Notes: generated from the sequence alone by a model not told the origin. Shown: positions 17,077-26,181, counted from the first letter of the stretch. The stretch: DNA of 64,000 nucleotides from Maritimibacter harenae (GCF_009882975.1 NZ_WTUX01000012.1:130820-194819); one strand, 5' to 3'. Made by a program: numbers and translations.

Positions 17077-18522
17077 ATGAACCGTTCCCGCAATATCAAG
17101 ATCGTCGCGACGCTGGGTCCGGCATCGTCGGATTACAAGATGATCCGTGCGCTCAGCGAGGCGGGGGCGGACGTGTTCCGCCTGAACATGTCGCACGGCA
17201 GCCATGACGACCACCGCGAACGTCATGCCACGATCCGCCAGGTCGAGAAGGACACAGGCCGCCCGATCGCGATCCTCGCCGACCTGCAGGGCCCGAAGCT
17301 GCGCTGCGGCACCTTCGTGGCGGAGGCCGCCGATATCGAGGAAGGCGACATGTTCCGCTTCGACCTCGACCCCGCGCCCGGCAACAATCACCGCGTCTGC
17401 TTGCCTCACAGGGAGATCTTCGAGGCGCTGGAGCCCGGCTCCACGCTCCTCGTGAACGACGGCAAGATGCGCCTCAAGGTGAAGGAATGCGGCGACGATT
17501 TCGCGAATTGCGAGGTGATCGTGGGCGGCACGATATCGGACCGCAAGGGCGTGAACGTGCCCGACGTGGTGCTGCCGCTGAAGGCGCTGTCGCCCAAGGA
17601 CCGCGAGGATCTTGAATTCGCCTGCCAGCTCGGCGTCGACTGGCTCGCCCTGTCCTTCGTGCAGCGCGCCGACGACGTGGAGGAGGCGCGCGCGCTGGCA
17701 CAGGGCCGTGCCTCGGTGCTCTCGAAGATCGAGAAACCGGCGGCCGTGCGCGACTTCGACGCGATCCTCGCGGCCTCCGACGGAATCATGGTGGCGCGCG
17801 GCGACCTGGGCGTGGAGTTGCCGGTGCAGAACGTGCCGCCGATCCAGAAGCGGCTGGTCCACTCCTGCCGACGGGCCGGCAAGCCGGTGATCGTGGCGAC
17901 CCAGATGATGGAATCGATGATCGACAGCCCGGTGCCGACCCGCGCCGAGGTGTCGGACGTGGCCAACGCGATCTACGAGGGCGCGGACGCGGTCATGCTC
18001 TCGGCCGAAAGCGCGGCGGGCAATTACCCGCGCGAAGCGGTGGCGACGATGAACGACGTGGCGATCGAGGTGGAAAGCGACCCGACCTACCGGCAAGTGC
18101 TGAACAACTCGCGCACCGTGGAGCGCAACACAATCGCCGACGGTATCGTCTCGGCCGCCCGCGAGATCGCCGAGGCGACCGAGATTCGCGCCATCGCCTG
18201 CTTCACGCAGTCGGGCACCACCGCCTCGCTCGTGGCCCGCGAACGGCCCGAGGTGCCGATCATCGCTCTGACCCCGCTGGTGGGCACGGCGCGCCGGCTG
18301 TGCCTGACCTGGGGCGTGCAGAGCTTCATGACCGGCCGCGTGGACCGCTTCAAGATGGCCGTGGTCGCGGCCGCGCGCGCCGCCCGCTCGACCGGGCTTG
18401 CGGGCGAGGACGACCAGATCGTCGTGACCGCCGGCGTGCCCTTCAACGTGCCCGGAACCACGAACATCCTGCGCGTCGCGCCCTGCGCCGAGCGCCTGAT
18501 CTTCGCCACCGACCCGGAGTGA
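17077..18522 (+). CDS. pyk: Pyruvate kinase
   Basis: 481 residues, normal length. Diagnostic blocks: KIVATLGPASS, FRLNMSHGSHDDH, ADLQGPKLRCG, the catalytic lysine region VLSKIEKPAAV, MVARGDLGVELP, IVATQMMESMI and EGADAVMLSAESAAG. It converts phosphoenolpyruvate and ADP to pyruvate and ATP in the cytosol. The frame is open through the divergent upstream gene, but the ATG at 17077 is where homology to pyruvate kinases begins. The C-terminal allosteric domain is complete. The next gene begins about 130 bp downstream. Confidence 0.97.
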   Translation: MNRSRNIKIVATLGPASSDYKMIRALSEAGADVFRLNMSHGSHDDHRERHATIRQVEKDTGRPIAILADLQGPKLRCGTFVAEAADIEEGDMFRFDLDPAPGNNHRVCLPHREIFEALEPGSTLLVNDGKMRLKVKECGDDFANCEVIVGGTISDRKGVNVPDVVLPLKALSPKDREDLEFACQLGVDWLALSFVQRADDVEEARALAQGRASVLSKIEKPAAVRDFDAILAASDGIMVARGDLGVELPVQNVPPIQKRLVHSCRRAGKPVIVATQMMESMIDSPVPTRAEVSDVANAIYEGADAVMLSAESAAGNYPREAVATMNDVAIEVESDPTYRQVLNNSRTVERNTIADGIVSAAREIAEATEIRAIACFTQSGTTASLVARERPEVPIIALTPLVGTARRLCLTWGVQSFMTGRVDRFKMAVVAAARAARSTGLAGEDDQIVVTAGVPFNVPGTTNILRVAPCAERLIFATDPE

Positions 18523-18649
18523 GCCGCACCGCCCCGCCGAAAAAATCCTGCCCCGCCCGCGTGTTTTGAGCTAGAACGGACGGAACGCCCGCGTGCGGGC
18601 CGGACAGCGGAACGGGACCGTGACATCATGACGGCAGGCAGGCCCTGAC

Positions 18650-18874
18650 ATGCCCTACGACCTCTACATGGTTGCCGGCGTGGTGATCCTCGCCCTGTCG
18701 CTCCCCTCGGCGCTGAGCGCGCTGATCGACTCGCGCACCCCGCGTGTCTCGGCGCTCCTGATCCTCGTGGGCGGCGGCCTCGTGGGCTACGCGCTGACCC
18801 GAAAACCGGGCGGCTACGGCTGGACCGACGTGCCCGAGGCCTTCGTCAACGTGATCGGGCATTATTTCTTCTGA
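18650..18874 (+). CDS. Small two-helix membrane protein
   Basis: 74 residues with two predicted membrane segments (about 7-25 and 37-52) separated by SALIDSRTPRV; no family recognised. GCAGGCAGGCCCTGAC upstream gives a weak ribosome-binding site. The codon use matches its neighbours and it sits in the same direction between pyk and rpmI, about 125 bp after the pyk stop. The gap to pyk has a GCCCG/CGGGC hairpin without a T-run. Confidence 0.7.
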   Translation: MPYDLYMVAGVVILALSLPSALSALIDSRTPRVSALLILVGGGLVGYALTRKPGGYGWTDVPEAFVNVIGHYFF

Positions 18875-18882
18875 CAAGAGGC

Positions 18883-18911
18883 TTGCCACGCAGGCCTTTG
18901 CCCCTTATACG
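18883..18911 (+). promoter_or_regulatory. Candidate sigma-70 promoter of rpmI-rplT
   Basis: TTGCCA (18883-18888) and TATACG (18906-18911) are separated by 17 bp, a good housekeeping-type arrangement, about 75 bp upstream of the rpmI start in otherwise GC-rich DNA. This is a pattern call only. Confidence 0.5.
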
Positions 18912-18985
18912 CCCGAGTTCCAAGCGCGGCCGGCTCGAGAGGCATGCCGAGTCGTGTGACACGTCACAGCAATACGGAGACGCAA

Positions 18986-19186
18986 ATGCCCAAGATGAAG
19001 ACAAAGTCGAGCTGCAAGAAGCGGTTCAAGGTGTCGGCCACCGGCAAGGTGATCACCGCACAGGCCGGCAAGCGCCACGGCATGATCAAGCGCTCGAAGA
19101 AGTTCATCCGCGACGCCCGCGGCACCACCGTCATGTCGGACCCTGATGCGAAAATCATCAAGTCCATGATGCCCTACGACCGCTAA
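18986..19186 (+). CDS. rpmI: 50S ribosomal protein L35
   Basis: 66 residues, highly basic, starting [16 protein letters not shown] and containing [18 protein letters not shown], the L35 signature. The ATG at 18986 is the conserved family start; an upstream in-frame extension is spurious. It is followed after 14 bp by rplT, the usual bacterial pair; infC is not adjacent here. Confidence 0.96.
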   Translation: MPKMKTKSSCKKRFKVSATGKVITAQAGKRHGMIKRSKKFIRDARGTTVMSDPDAKIIKSMMPYDR

Positions 19187-19200
19187 GAGGAGTCTACGAC

Positions 19201-19563
19201 ATGTCCCGAGTCAAAGGTGGAACCACGACCCACGCCCGCCACAAGAAGGTCCTCGACCAGGCGAAAGGCTACTACGGTCGTCGCAAGTCGAACTTCAAGA
19301 CTGCCACGCAGGCCGTCGACAAGGCGAACCAGTACGCCACGCGTGACCGCAAGAACCGCAAGCGCAACTTCCGTTCGCTGTGGATCCAGCGCATCAACGC
19401 CGCCGTGCGCGCGCACGACGAAGCGCTGACCTATTCGAAATTCATCAACGGCCTCTCGAACGCCGGGATCGAAGTCGACCGCAAGGTGCTGGCCGATCTC
19501 GCCGTCAACGAGCCGGACGCGTTCGGTGCCATCGTCGATAAGGCGAAGGCCGCGCTCGCGTAA
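19201..19563 (+). CDS. rplT: 50S ribosomal protein L20
   Basis: 120 residues with L20 features: [53 protein letters not shown] and [23 protein letters not shown]. It binds 23S rRNA early in 50S assembly and in many bacteria represses its own operon. It starts after AGAGGAGTCTACGAC and is followed by a strong intrinsic terminator. Confidence 0.97.
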   Translation: MSRVKGGTTTHARHKKVLDQAKGYYGRRKSNFKTATQAVDKANQYATRDRKNRKRNFRSLWIQRINAAVRAHDEALTYSKFINGLSNAGIEVDRKVLADLAVNEPDAFGAIVDKAKAALA

Positions 19564-19593
19564 GCTTTTCCCTCACCGGGAAGACAGGATCAG

Positions 19594-19630
19594 GAAGCCG
19601 CGGACCTCGCTGGGGTCTGCGGCTTCTTTC
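19594..19630 (+). terminator. Intrinsic terminator after rplT
   Basis: A 13-bp stem (19594-19606 pairing with 19614-19626, one G-T wobble) with a 7-nt loop is followed by TTTCGTTTC. It lies about 30 bp after the rplT stop and separates the ribosomal pair from pheS. Confidence 0.85.
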
Positions 19631-19776
19631 GTTTCAGGCGCCGCTCATCCGCCCGACGGGCGACTTCGCCGGGCCGCGCGACCGGGAAAGCGACGCCGCC
19701 CGCCGGGCGGAGGAGCGACTTGCAAACCACCCCCCCTGTGCTAGCAGGAGGGCGACGAAAACCAAGGGGGTCCGGG

Positions 19777-20850
19777 ATGGACGATCTGAGGCAGAAATAT
19801 CTGGATCTGGTGGCCGGGGCCGCCGACGAGGCCACGCTCGAGGACATCCGCCTGCAGGCGGTGGGCAAGAAGGGCGAAGTGGCGCTCAAGATGCGCGAGC
19901 TGGGCAAGATGACGCCGGAAGAGCGGCAGATCATGGGCCCCAAGCTCAACGCGCTGAAGGACGAGATCAACGCGGCGTTGGCCGCGAAGAAGGCCGCGCT
20001 CGCCGATGCCGCGCTCGAGGAGCGGCTGCGCGGCGAATGGCTCGACGTGACGCTGCCCGCCCGCAGCCGGCGGCTGGGCACGATCCACCCGGTGAGCCAG
20101 GTCACGGAAGAGGTCACGACGATCTTCGCCGACATGGGCTTCGCCGTGGCCGAGGGGCCGCAGATCGAGGACGATTTCCACAACTTCGACGCGCTCAACA
20201 TCCCGCCGCACCATCCGGCCCGGCAGGAGCACGACACCTTCTTCATGCACCGCGACGAGGGCGACGACCGTCCGCCCCACGTGCTGCGCACCCACACCTC
20301 GCCGGTGCAGATCCGCGCGATGCTCAAGCAGGGCGCGCCGCTGCGCGTCATCGCCCCGGGCCGCGTCTACCGCTCGGATTACGACCAGACCCACACCCCG
20401 ATGTTCCACCAGGTCGAGGGGCTCGCGATCGACCGCGACATCTCGATGGCGAACCTCAAGTGGACGCTCGAGGAATTCTGCCGCGCCTTCTTCGAGGTGG
20501 ACGAGGTCGAGCTGCGCTTCCGCGCCTCGCACTTCCCCTTCACCGAACCCTCGGCCGAGGTCGACCTGCGCTGTTCCTGGGAGAACGGCCAGCTCAAGGT
20601 CGGCCAGGGCGACGACTGGATGGAGATCCTGGGCTCCGGCATGGTCCACCCCAAGGTGCTCGACGCCTCCGGCGTGGATTCGACGCAGTGGCAGGGCTTC
20701 GCCTTCGGCATCGGCATCGACCGCCTCGCCATGCTGAAATACGGCATCCCCGACCTGCGCGCCTTCTTCGACAGCGACCTGCGCTGGCTGCGCCACTACG
20801 GCTTCGCCGCGCTGGACATGCCGACCATGCGGGGAGGGTTGACGCGCTAG
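19777..20850 (+). CDS. pheS: Phenylalanyl-tRNA synthetase alpha subunit
   Basis: 357 residues. An N-terminal coiled coil (about 1-90) precedes the class II catalytic core with [43 protein letters not shown], the motif 2 region [11 protein letters not shown]... GRVYRSD and the motif 3 region [17 protein letters not shown]. With PheT it forms the heterotetramer charging tRNA-Phe. The start ATG at 19777 follows AAGGGGGTCCGGG; an upstream in-frame start at 19720 lacks conservation. An unusual small gene is inserted between it and pheT. Confidence 0.96.
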   Translation: MDDLRQKYLDLVAGAADEATLEDIRLQAVGKKGEVALKMRELGKMTPEERQIMGPKLNALKDEINAALAAKKAALADAALEERLRGEWLDVTLPARSRRLGTIHPVSQVTEEVTTIFADMGFAVAEGPQIEDDFHNFDALNIPPHHPARQEHDTFFMHRDEGDDRPPHVLRTHTSPVQIRAMLKQGAPLRVIAPGRVYRSDYDQTHTPMFHQVEGLAIDRDISMANLKWTLEEFCRAFFEVDEVELRFRASHFPFTEPSAEVDLRCSWENGQLKVGQGDDWMEILGSGMVHPKVLDASGVDSTQWQGFAFGIGIDRLAMLKYGIPDLRAFFDSDLRWLRHYGFAALDMPTMRGGLTR

Positions 20851-20924
20851 GCCCGAAACCCGGCCGGCCCCGCGCCCCGCAGGTCGGGCTTCAGCCCGCC
20901 ATCACCGAAGCACAGGAGCAAGAC

Positions 20925-21206
20925 ATGCCCCTCTTCCGACACGAGAACCGCCAGCGCTCCGAGCGCTCCAAGCGCATCTACGCGCTGTTCGAGATCGTCT
21001 ACACCTGCGTCGACTTCCTCGCCGCGGCCGCGTTCCTCGTCGGCTCGTTCCTGTTCTTTTCGGAAGACACGCAGACTGCCGCGACCTGGCTTTTCGTCGT
21101 CGGCTCGGCCTGCTTCGCCCTGAAACCGACCCTGCGGCTGGTCCGCGAAATCAAACTCTACAGCATCGGCGACGAGGACGACCTCGCGAAACGCCTGCAA
21201 GACTGA
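20925..21206 (+). CDS. YrhK-like small membrane protein
   Basis: 93 residues with two hydrophobic helices (about 25-46 and 53-70) and a basic, Arg-rich N-terminus (RHENRQRSERSKRIYALFE). The pattern VDFLAAAAFLVGSFLFF... WLFVVGSACFALKPTLRLVREI resembles the YrhK domain. ATG follows CAGGAGCAAGAC. It is wedged between pheS (74 bp upstream) and pheT (12 bp downstream) and must share their transcript. No known link to tRNA charging. Confidence 0.78.
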   Translation: MPLFRHENRQRSERSKRIYALFEIVYTCVDFLAAAAFLVGSFLFFSEDTQTAATWLFVVGSACFALKPTLRLVREIKLYSIGDEDDLAKRLQD

Positions 21207-21218
21207 CCGGAGACCGAC

Positions 21219-23624
21219 ATGAAATTCACCCTCTCCTGGCTGAAAGACCACCTCGACACCGACGCGAGCGTCGAGGAGATCGCCGAAACCCTCACCGACC
21301 TCGGGCTCGAGGTCGAGGAGGTCGTGAACCCCGCCGATCGGCTCTCCGCCTTCACGCTGGCGAAGGTGAAGACGGCCGAGCAGCACCCCGACGCCGACCG
21401 CCTGCGCGTCTGCACCGTCGAAACCGAGGACGGCGACAAGCAGATCGTCTGCGGCGCGCCCAATGCGCGCGCGGGGATCACCGTGGTGCTGGCCAAGCCC
21501 GGCGATTACGTCCCCGGCATCGAAGTGACCCTGTCGGTCGGCAAGATCCGGGGCGTCGAGAGCCACGGCATGATGGCCTCCGAGCGTGAACTCGAGCTGT
21601 CCGACGAGCACACCGGCATCATCGAGCTGCCCTCCGGCGAGGTCGGCGAGAAGTTCATCGACTGGCTCGCGGCCAACGATCCGGCCAAGGTCGACCCGGT
21701 GATCGAGATCGCGATCACCCCGAACCGCCCCGACGCCCTGGGCGTGCGCGGCATCGCGCGCGACCTGGCCGCCCGCGGGCTGGGCACCCTGAAACCGGCC
21801 CCAGAGGCCAAGGTCGAGGGCACGTTCGACAGTCCCATCGGCGTCACCATCGACGAAGACACGCAGGGTGACGACGGCTGTTACATCTTCCAGGGCCGCC
21901 TGATCCGCGGCGTGAAGAACGGCCCCTCGCCCGCCTGGCTGCAACAGCGGCTGATGGCGATCGGCCTGCGCCCGATCTCGGCGCTCGTCGACATCACCAA
22001 CTTCTTCACCTACGACCAGAACCGGCCGCTGCACGTCTTCGACGCGGACAAGGTCACGGGCTCGCTGCGCATCCACAAGACCACGGGGGGCGAAGAGCTC
22101 CTGGCGCTGGACGAACGCACCTACACGTTCGAGCCGGGCATGGTGGTGATTTCCGACGACGAGAGCGTCGAATCCATCGCCGGCATCATGGGCGGCGAGG
22201 AAACGGGCTGCACCGAGGAAACCGTCAACGTCTTCCTCGAAGCCGCCGTGTGGGAGCCGATCCAGATCGCGCGCACCGGCCGCGCGCTCAAGATCAACTC
22301 CGACGCCCGCTACCGCAACGAACGCGGCATCGACCCGGCCTTCAACCCGGTCGCGATCGAGCTGGCCACGCAGATGATCCTCGACCTGTGCGGCGGGGAG
22401 CCGTCCAACGTCGTGACCGCAGGCGCCGTGCCCGACACCGACCGGGCCTACAAGCTCGACACGGACCGCTGCTCGTCGCTCGTCGGCATGGACATCCCGG
22501 CCGACGAACAGCGCGCCTCGCTCGAAGCGCTCGGGTTCGTCATGGAGGGCGACATGGCGCACGTGCCGTCTTGGCGCCCCGACGTGCTGGGCGAAGCCGA
22601 CCTGGTCGAGGAAGTCGCCCGCATCGCCTCGCTCACCAAGCTGGAGGGCAAGCCGATGGCGCGCGCTTCCACGGGCGTGCCGAAGCCGGTCCTGACGCCG
22701 ATGCAGGTGCGCGAGAACACCGCGCGGCGCACGGCGGCGGCCCTGGGCTACAACGAATGCGTGACCTACAGCTTCATCGACGCCGAGGCCGCCACGCTCT
22801 TCGGCGGCGGGGACGCGGCCACGATGCTGGAGAACCCGATCTCCTCGGAGATGAGCCACATGCGCCCCGACCTGCTGCCGGGTCTTCTGCAGGCGGCCGC
22901 CCGCAACCAGGCGCGCGGCTTCATGGACCTGGCCCTGTTCGAAGTCGGCGCCACCTGGCATGGCGGCGAGCCCGAGGAACAGCGCCTCGCCGTCTCCGGC
23001 GTCATGATCGGCGCCACCGGACCCAAGGACGTGCACGGCGCCTCGCGCCCCGTCGACCTGTTCGACGCCAAGGCGGATGCCGAAGCGCTGCTCGCCGCGA
23101 TGGGCGCACCCGCCAAGGTCCAGGTGCTGCGCGGCGCCGAGGGTTGGTGGCACCCGGGCCGTCACGGCAAGATCTGCCTCGGCCCCAAGAAGGTGCTGGG
23201 CGTCTTCGGCGAGCTCCACCCCAAGGTGCTGGCCGAGATGGACGTGAAAGGCCCCGCCGTGGCCTTCACCCTCTTCCCCGAGGAAATCCCGATGCCGCGC
23301 AAGTCGAACGCCACCCGGCCCGCGCTCACGATCTCGGACCTGCAGCCGGTCGAGCGTGACTTCGCCTTCGTCGTCGACAAGGACGTCGAGGCGCTGACGC
23401 TGGTCAACGCCGCCGCCGGCGCCGACAAGACGCTGATCGAGGACGTGCGCGTCTTCGACGAGTTCACCGGCGGCGCACTGGGCGAAGCCGGGCAGAAATC
23501 GCTCGCCATCACCGTACGCCTGCAGCCCACCGACAAGACGCTCAAGGAAAAAGAGATCGAGGCGGTGGCGGCGAAGATCGTCGAGAAGGTGCAGAAGGCC
23601 ACCGGCGGCACGCTGCGGAGCTGA
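21219..23624 (+). CDS. pheT: Phenylalanyl-tRNA synthetase beta subunit
   Basis: 801 residues with full PheT architecture: an N-terminal tRNA-binding (EMAP/OB-like) domain (about 40-150, QIVCGAPNARAG), the B3/B4 editing domain (about 200-390, including NERGIDPAF), the B5 DNA-binding-like domain (about 395-470), the catalytic-like domain (PISSEMSHMRPDLLPGLL) and a C-terminal ferredoxin-fold anticodon-binding domain (about 705-800, FPEEIPMPRKSNATRPALTISD region onward). It starts MKFTLSWLKDHL after GGAGACCGAC. Operon with pheS. Confidence 0.97.
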   Translation: MKFTLSWLKDHLDTDASVEEIAETLTDLGLEVEEVVNPADRLSAFTLAKVKTAEQHPDADRLRVCTVETEDGDKQIVCGAPNARAGITVVLAKPGDYVPGIEVTLSVGKIRGVESHGMMASERELELSDEHTGIIELPSGEVGEKFIDWLAANDPAKVDPVIEIAITPNRPDALGVRGIARDLAARGLGTLKPAPEAKVEGTFDSPIGVTIDEDTQGDDGCYIFQGRLIRGVKNGPSPAWLQQRLMAIGLRPISALVDITNFFTYDQNRPLHVFDADKVTGSLRIHKTTGGEELLALDERTYTFEPGMVVISDDESVESIAGIMGGEETGCTEETVNVFLEAAVWEPIQIARTGRALKINSDARYRNERGIDPAFNPVAIELATQMILDLCGGEPSNVVTAGAVPDTDRAYKLDTDRCSSLVGMDIPADEQRASLEALGFVMEGDMAHVPSWRPDVLGEADLVEEVARIASLTKLEGKPMARASTGVPKPVLTPMQVRENTARRTAAALGYNECVTYSFIDAEAATLFGGGDAATMLENPISSEMSHMRPDLLPGLLQAAARNQARGFMDLALFEVGATWHGGEPEEQRLAVSGVMIGATGPKDVHGASRPVDLFDAKADAEALLAAMGAPAKVQVLRGAEGWWHPGRHGKICLGPKKVLGVFGELHPKVLAEMDVKGPAVAFTLFPEEIPMPRKSNATRPALTISDLQPVERDFAFVVDKDVEALTLVNAAAGADKTLIEDVRVFDEFTGGALGEAGQKSLAITVRLQPTDKTLKEKEIEAVAAKIVEKVQKATGGTLRS

Positions 23625-23641
23625 CACCGGCACCTCGTCGG

Positions 23642-23690
23642 GGTCCGAAAGAAAACGGGACGCGGCCGTCATGCGGCACGCGTCCCGTTC
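23642..23690 (-). terminator. Intrinsic terminator downstream of the EF-hand gene
   Basis: Perfect 11-bp stem aacgggacgcg/cgcgtcccgtt (23654-23664 and 23679-23689). Read on the minus strand it is followed by TTTTCTTTC, a proper U-rich tail. On the plus strand (after pheT) no T-run follows, so it serves mainly the minus-strand gene. A second hairpin, ccccggcc/ggccgggg, sits at 23701-23723. Confidence 0.75.
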
Positions 23691-23743
23691 ATGTCAGGCA
23701 CCCCGGCCGAAGGCCGGCCGGGGCGAGAGAGCCTCAGGGGCTC

Positions 23744-24106
23744 TTAGTTGGTCTCAAGGTCCACCTGCGCGGAGGCCGAGGCCCCGGCGCTCACGGTGTC
23801 GTTCGACGCCATGTCGTCGGAATCCTCTTGCTCTTCCGTCACGGTGGCGGTGGACGCCTGGGCCTCACCACGCTGCTGAACGTCGAGCGCTTCGCTGCGT
23901 TCGATCAGGCCGTCGTCGTTGACGTCGTACATCGCCAGCGCGGCATCGGCCTGTGCACCGAAGGCCATCTCGAGTTCGCCATAGCTCAGCGTGGCGTCGT
24001 TGTCCGCGTCGATCTGGCTGAAGAACATGCCTTGTGCCGTGGCGGCACCGGCAGTCAGCGCGAAACCGAGCGTCAGCGGGAGGGCCATCTTGTGCATGAA
24101 TGTCAT
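23744..24106 (-). CDS. Secreted EF-hand calcium-binding protein
   Basis: 120 residues. A signal peptide (about 1-25, cleaved near GAATAQG) precedes two EF-hand loops: D33-x-D35-x-D37 ... E44 (DADNDATLSYGE) and D61-x-N63-x-D65 ... E72 (DVNDDGLIERSE). The rest is a low-complexity acidic/Ser/Ala tail. It should bind Ca2+ in the periplasm or outside the cell; its target is unknown. AAAGGAAAGGACACGAG precedes the ATG. Monocistronic, with its own terminator. Confidence 0.85.
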   Translation of the reverse strand: MTFMHKMALPLTLGFALTAGAATAQGMFFSQIDADNDATLSYGELEMAFGAQADAALAMYDVNDDGLIERSEALDVQQRGEAQASTATVTEEQEDSDDMASNDTVSAGASASAQVDLETN

Positions 24107-24288
24107 CTCGTGTCCTTTCCTTTGGGTCGTTCACGATACGGGTGTCTGCCACCCTTGCCCCCTGAACGCCCCGCCCCGCGCTGCGTTCCATGGCGCCTGA
24201 AAGCGTCGGCAAATCCCTGCCGACACTTGGAGCGCCCGGGCATTTGCGGCACAAGGACCGCAGGCAAGCGATGAAGGATCACAGAACG

Positions 24289-24729
24289 ATGAAGGTTTAT
24301 CTTTCCGGCGAAATCCACACCGACTGGCGCGACCGCATCATCGAGGGCGCCAAGGGGCTCGACCTCTCCTTCGCGGCCCCGGTCACCGACCACGCGGCCT
24401 CGGACGACTGCGGGGTCGAGATCCTGGGCGCAGAACCCGACAAGTTCTGGCATGACCGCAAGGGCGCGCAGGTCAACGCGATCCGCACCCGCCACGGGAT
24501 CGAGACGGCGGACATCGTCGTCGTGCGCTTCGGCGAGAAGTACAAGCAGTGGAACGCGGCCTTCGACGCGGGCTATGCCGCCGCCCTGGGCAAGTCGCTG
24601 ATCATCCTGCACCCCGAGGAACACGACCACGCGCTGAAGGAGGTCGACGCGGCCGCGCTCGCCGTCGCGCGCACGCCGGAACAGGTGGTCGGCGTCCTGC
24701 GCTACGTGCTGACCGGCACGCTGGGCTGA
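24289..24729 (+). CDS. YtoQ family protein
   Basis: 146 residues starting MKVYLSGEIHTDWRDRIIEGA, the YtoQ family opening; it continues with DHAASDDCGVEILGAE and HGIETADIVVVRFGEKYKQWNAAFDAGYAAALGKSLIILH, a nucleoside-2-deoxyribosyltransferase-like Rossmann arrangement. Function is not established. I chose the ATG at 24289 (AAGGA 10 bp upstream) because the family begins there; an in-frame ATG at 24271 would add six residues. Confidence 0.82.
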   Translation: MKVYLSGEIHTDWRDRIIEGAKGLDLSFAAPVTDHAASDDCGVEILGAEPDKFWHDRKGAQVNAIRTRHGIETADIVVVRFGEKYKQWNAAFDAGYAAALGKSLIILHPEEHDHALKEVDAAALAVARTPEQVVGVLRYVLTGTLG

Positions 24730-24801
24730 GCCGGGGCAAGGAACCGGGCGCCACCGGACCGCGTTTGTCTTCGGAAGCCTGATCCGTAAAGGACCAGCGA
24801 T

Positions 24802-25005
24802 ATGGAGACGAACATGTTTGAACTGACCGGCCTTGGCGGCCTCATCCTGCTCGCCCTCGACATCTGGGCCCTGGTGTCGATCTTTTCCTCGGGCGCCTCC
24901 ACGGGCGCCAAGGTGCTGTGGGCGCTCGTCGTGATCGTGCTGCCGCTCCTGGGTTTCATCCTGTGGCTGATCTTCGGCCCGAAGTCGAGCAAGTCCACCG
25001 TGTGA
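24802..25005 (+). CDS. PLDc_N-like small membrane protein
   Basis: 67 residues with two hydrophobic segments (about 11-29 and 37-58). The second ends in LLGFILWLIFGPK, the typical end of the PLDc_N (phospholipase D-nuclease N-terminal) domain. Here it is free-standing, without a phosphodiesterase domain. A later ATG at 24814 is an alternative start. Function unknown. Confidence 0.75.
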   Translation: METNMFELTGLGGLILLALDIWALVSIFSSGASTGAKVLWALVVIVLPLLGFILWLIFGPKSSKSTV

Positions 25006-25044
25006 ACGCCGCGCGTCAGCGCACAACCTGACCTCTTCCCTGTG

Positions 25045-25075
25045 CCCCGTCGCCCCCGTGGTGGCGGGGTCTTTT
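25045..25075 (+). terminator. Probable intrinsic terminator after the PLDc_N-like gene
   Basis: A 9-bp stem with two wobble pairs (25045-25053 with 25061-25069) is followed by TCTTTT, about 40 bp after the stop codon. Confidence 0.6.
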
Positions 25076-25290
25076 GCCGTTCCGCCCCGGCCGCGCGTCA
25101 TGTTAGCATCCCGATGAACGGCCAAGCGCCCGCCGGGAGCAGGGGATCGCCCTGTGCCTGAACCGGGCCCGGCCGGGTGCCGTAGACTCCCCGGATCCGG
25201 GGCCGTCGGCCGGCACCCCACATTGCGCGGCATGGCCGGGACCGTCCGGGCCGCCGCCCGAAACGCGAACGGGGCCCGCACCGTCGGGCC

Positions 25291-25311
25291 CATTCTTTTG
25301 AAGAAAGAATG
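25291..25311 (+). promoter_or_regulatory. Inverted repeat abutting the MscS-family start region
   Basis: cattcttt and aaagaatg pair perfectly around a 5-nt centre; the right arm merges into GAATGAGGA, the Shine-Dalgarno of the channel gene. Folding in the mRNA would place the ribosome-binding site at the base of a stem. It could equally be a protein operator. Not tested. Confidence 0.4.
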
Positions 25312-25323
25312 AGGACGACAGAC

Positions 25324-26181
25324 ATGGAAGACCAGATCGCAACCTGGCTGAACAAGTTCGGGGAATTCCTTCCCTACATCATGAACGGCATCAAGGCGCT
25401 GATCATCCTGATCGTCGGCTGGATCGTGGCCAGCGCGATCGCCCGGATGGTGCGCAAACGCCTGGAGGCGTCCGAGCGGATCGACCAGACGGTCGGCAGC
25501 TTCGTCTCCTCCGTCGTGCGCTGGGTGCTGATCGCGATCGTCCTGATCACGGTTCTCAACGTCTTCGGGGTCGAGGTCACGTCGCTCGTCGCCATGCTTG
25601 GTGCCGCCACGCTGGCGATCGGTCTCGCCCTTCAGGGGACGCTGGGCGACCTCGCCGCGGGTTTCATGATCATCCTCTTCCGCCCCTACCGGAACGGGCA
25701 ATACGTCTCGATCGACGGCACCTCGGGCACGGTGAAGGAGATCAACCTTTTCTTCACCGAGCTCGCCACGCCCGACAACGTCCAGATCGTCGTGCCGAAC
25801 GGCAAGGCCTGGGGCGCGATCATCACCAACTGGTCGCACCATGAAACCCGCCGCGTCGACCTGACGATGGGGATCGATTACGCCGACGACATCGACAAGG
25901 CGCTCGAGGTGATGCTGGACATGGCCCGCGCCGACCAGCGCGTACACGACGATCCGGAACCCTGGGCCCGCGTCACCAACCTCGGCGACAGCTCGGTCGA
26001 CCTGACCATGCGCATGTGGGCGGACGCGGCCGACTACTGGGACCTGAAATTCGAGTTCACCAAGAACCTGAAAGAGGCGTTCGACGCCGCCGGCCTGTCG
26101 ATTCCCTTCCCGCACCGCACGCTCTACGTGCAGGCCGAGCCGGGCACCGACACCGGCCTCGGCAAGCCGCAGGAAAGCTGA
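25324..26181 (+). CDS. Small-conductance mechanosensitive channel, MscS family
   Basis: 285 residues, similar in length to E. coli MscS. Three membrane helices (about 18-40, 58-82, 87-112), the pore-lining third one Gly/Ala-rich (VAMLGAATLAIGLALQGTLGDLAAGFMIILFRPY). The cytoplasmic beta and alpha/beta domains include GTVKEINLFFTELATPDNVQIVVPNG and a C-terminal SIPFPHRTLYV, all typical MscS. It relieves turgor on hypo-osmotic shock. I chose the ATG at 25324 (GAGGA 8 bp upstream) over 25309. Confidence 0.93.
   Translation: MEDQIATWLNKFGEFLPYIMNGIKALIILIVGWIVASAIARMVRKRLEASERIDQTVGSFVSSVVRWVLIAIVLITVLNVFGVEVTSLVAMLGAATLAIGLALQGTLGDLAAGFMIILFRPYRNGQYVSIDGTSGTVKEINLFFTELATPDNVQIVVPNGKAWGAIITNWSHHETRRVDLTMGIDYADDIDKALEVMLDMARADQRVHDDPEPWARVTNLGDSSVDLTMRMWADAADYWDLKFEFTKNLKEAFDAAGLSIPFPHRTLYVQAEPGTDTGLGKPQES

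Larger units (their letters stand above)
25006..25323. other. 318-bp intergenic region between the PLDc_N-like gene and the MscS-family gene
   Basis: No credible gene. It holds a probable terminator at 25045-25075, a GGGCCC/GGGCCC pair at 25272-25277 and 25286-25291 followed by ATTCTTTT, and a perfect 8-bp inverted repeat cattcttt/aaagaatg (25291-25298 and 25304-25311) just before the Shine-Dalgarno of the channel gene. Confidence 0.6.

Noticed and set aside
16183-18096. A 637-codon version of the N-formylglutamate amidohydrolase extending through pyk
   Set aside because: Homology and a sensible start begin at 16923; the extension is antisense to pyk.
20847-23672. A 941-codon open frame antisense to pheT, and similar very long antisense frames opposite cobN, smc and pyk
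   Set aside because: They are shadows of high-GC codon bias; they are Arg/Gly/His/Val-rich, lack domains, and exactly mirror well-supported genes.
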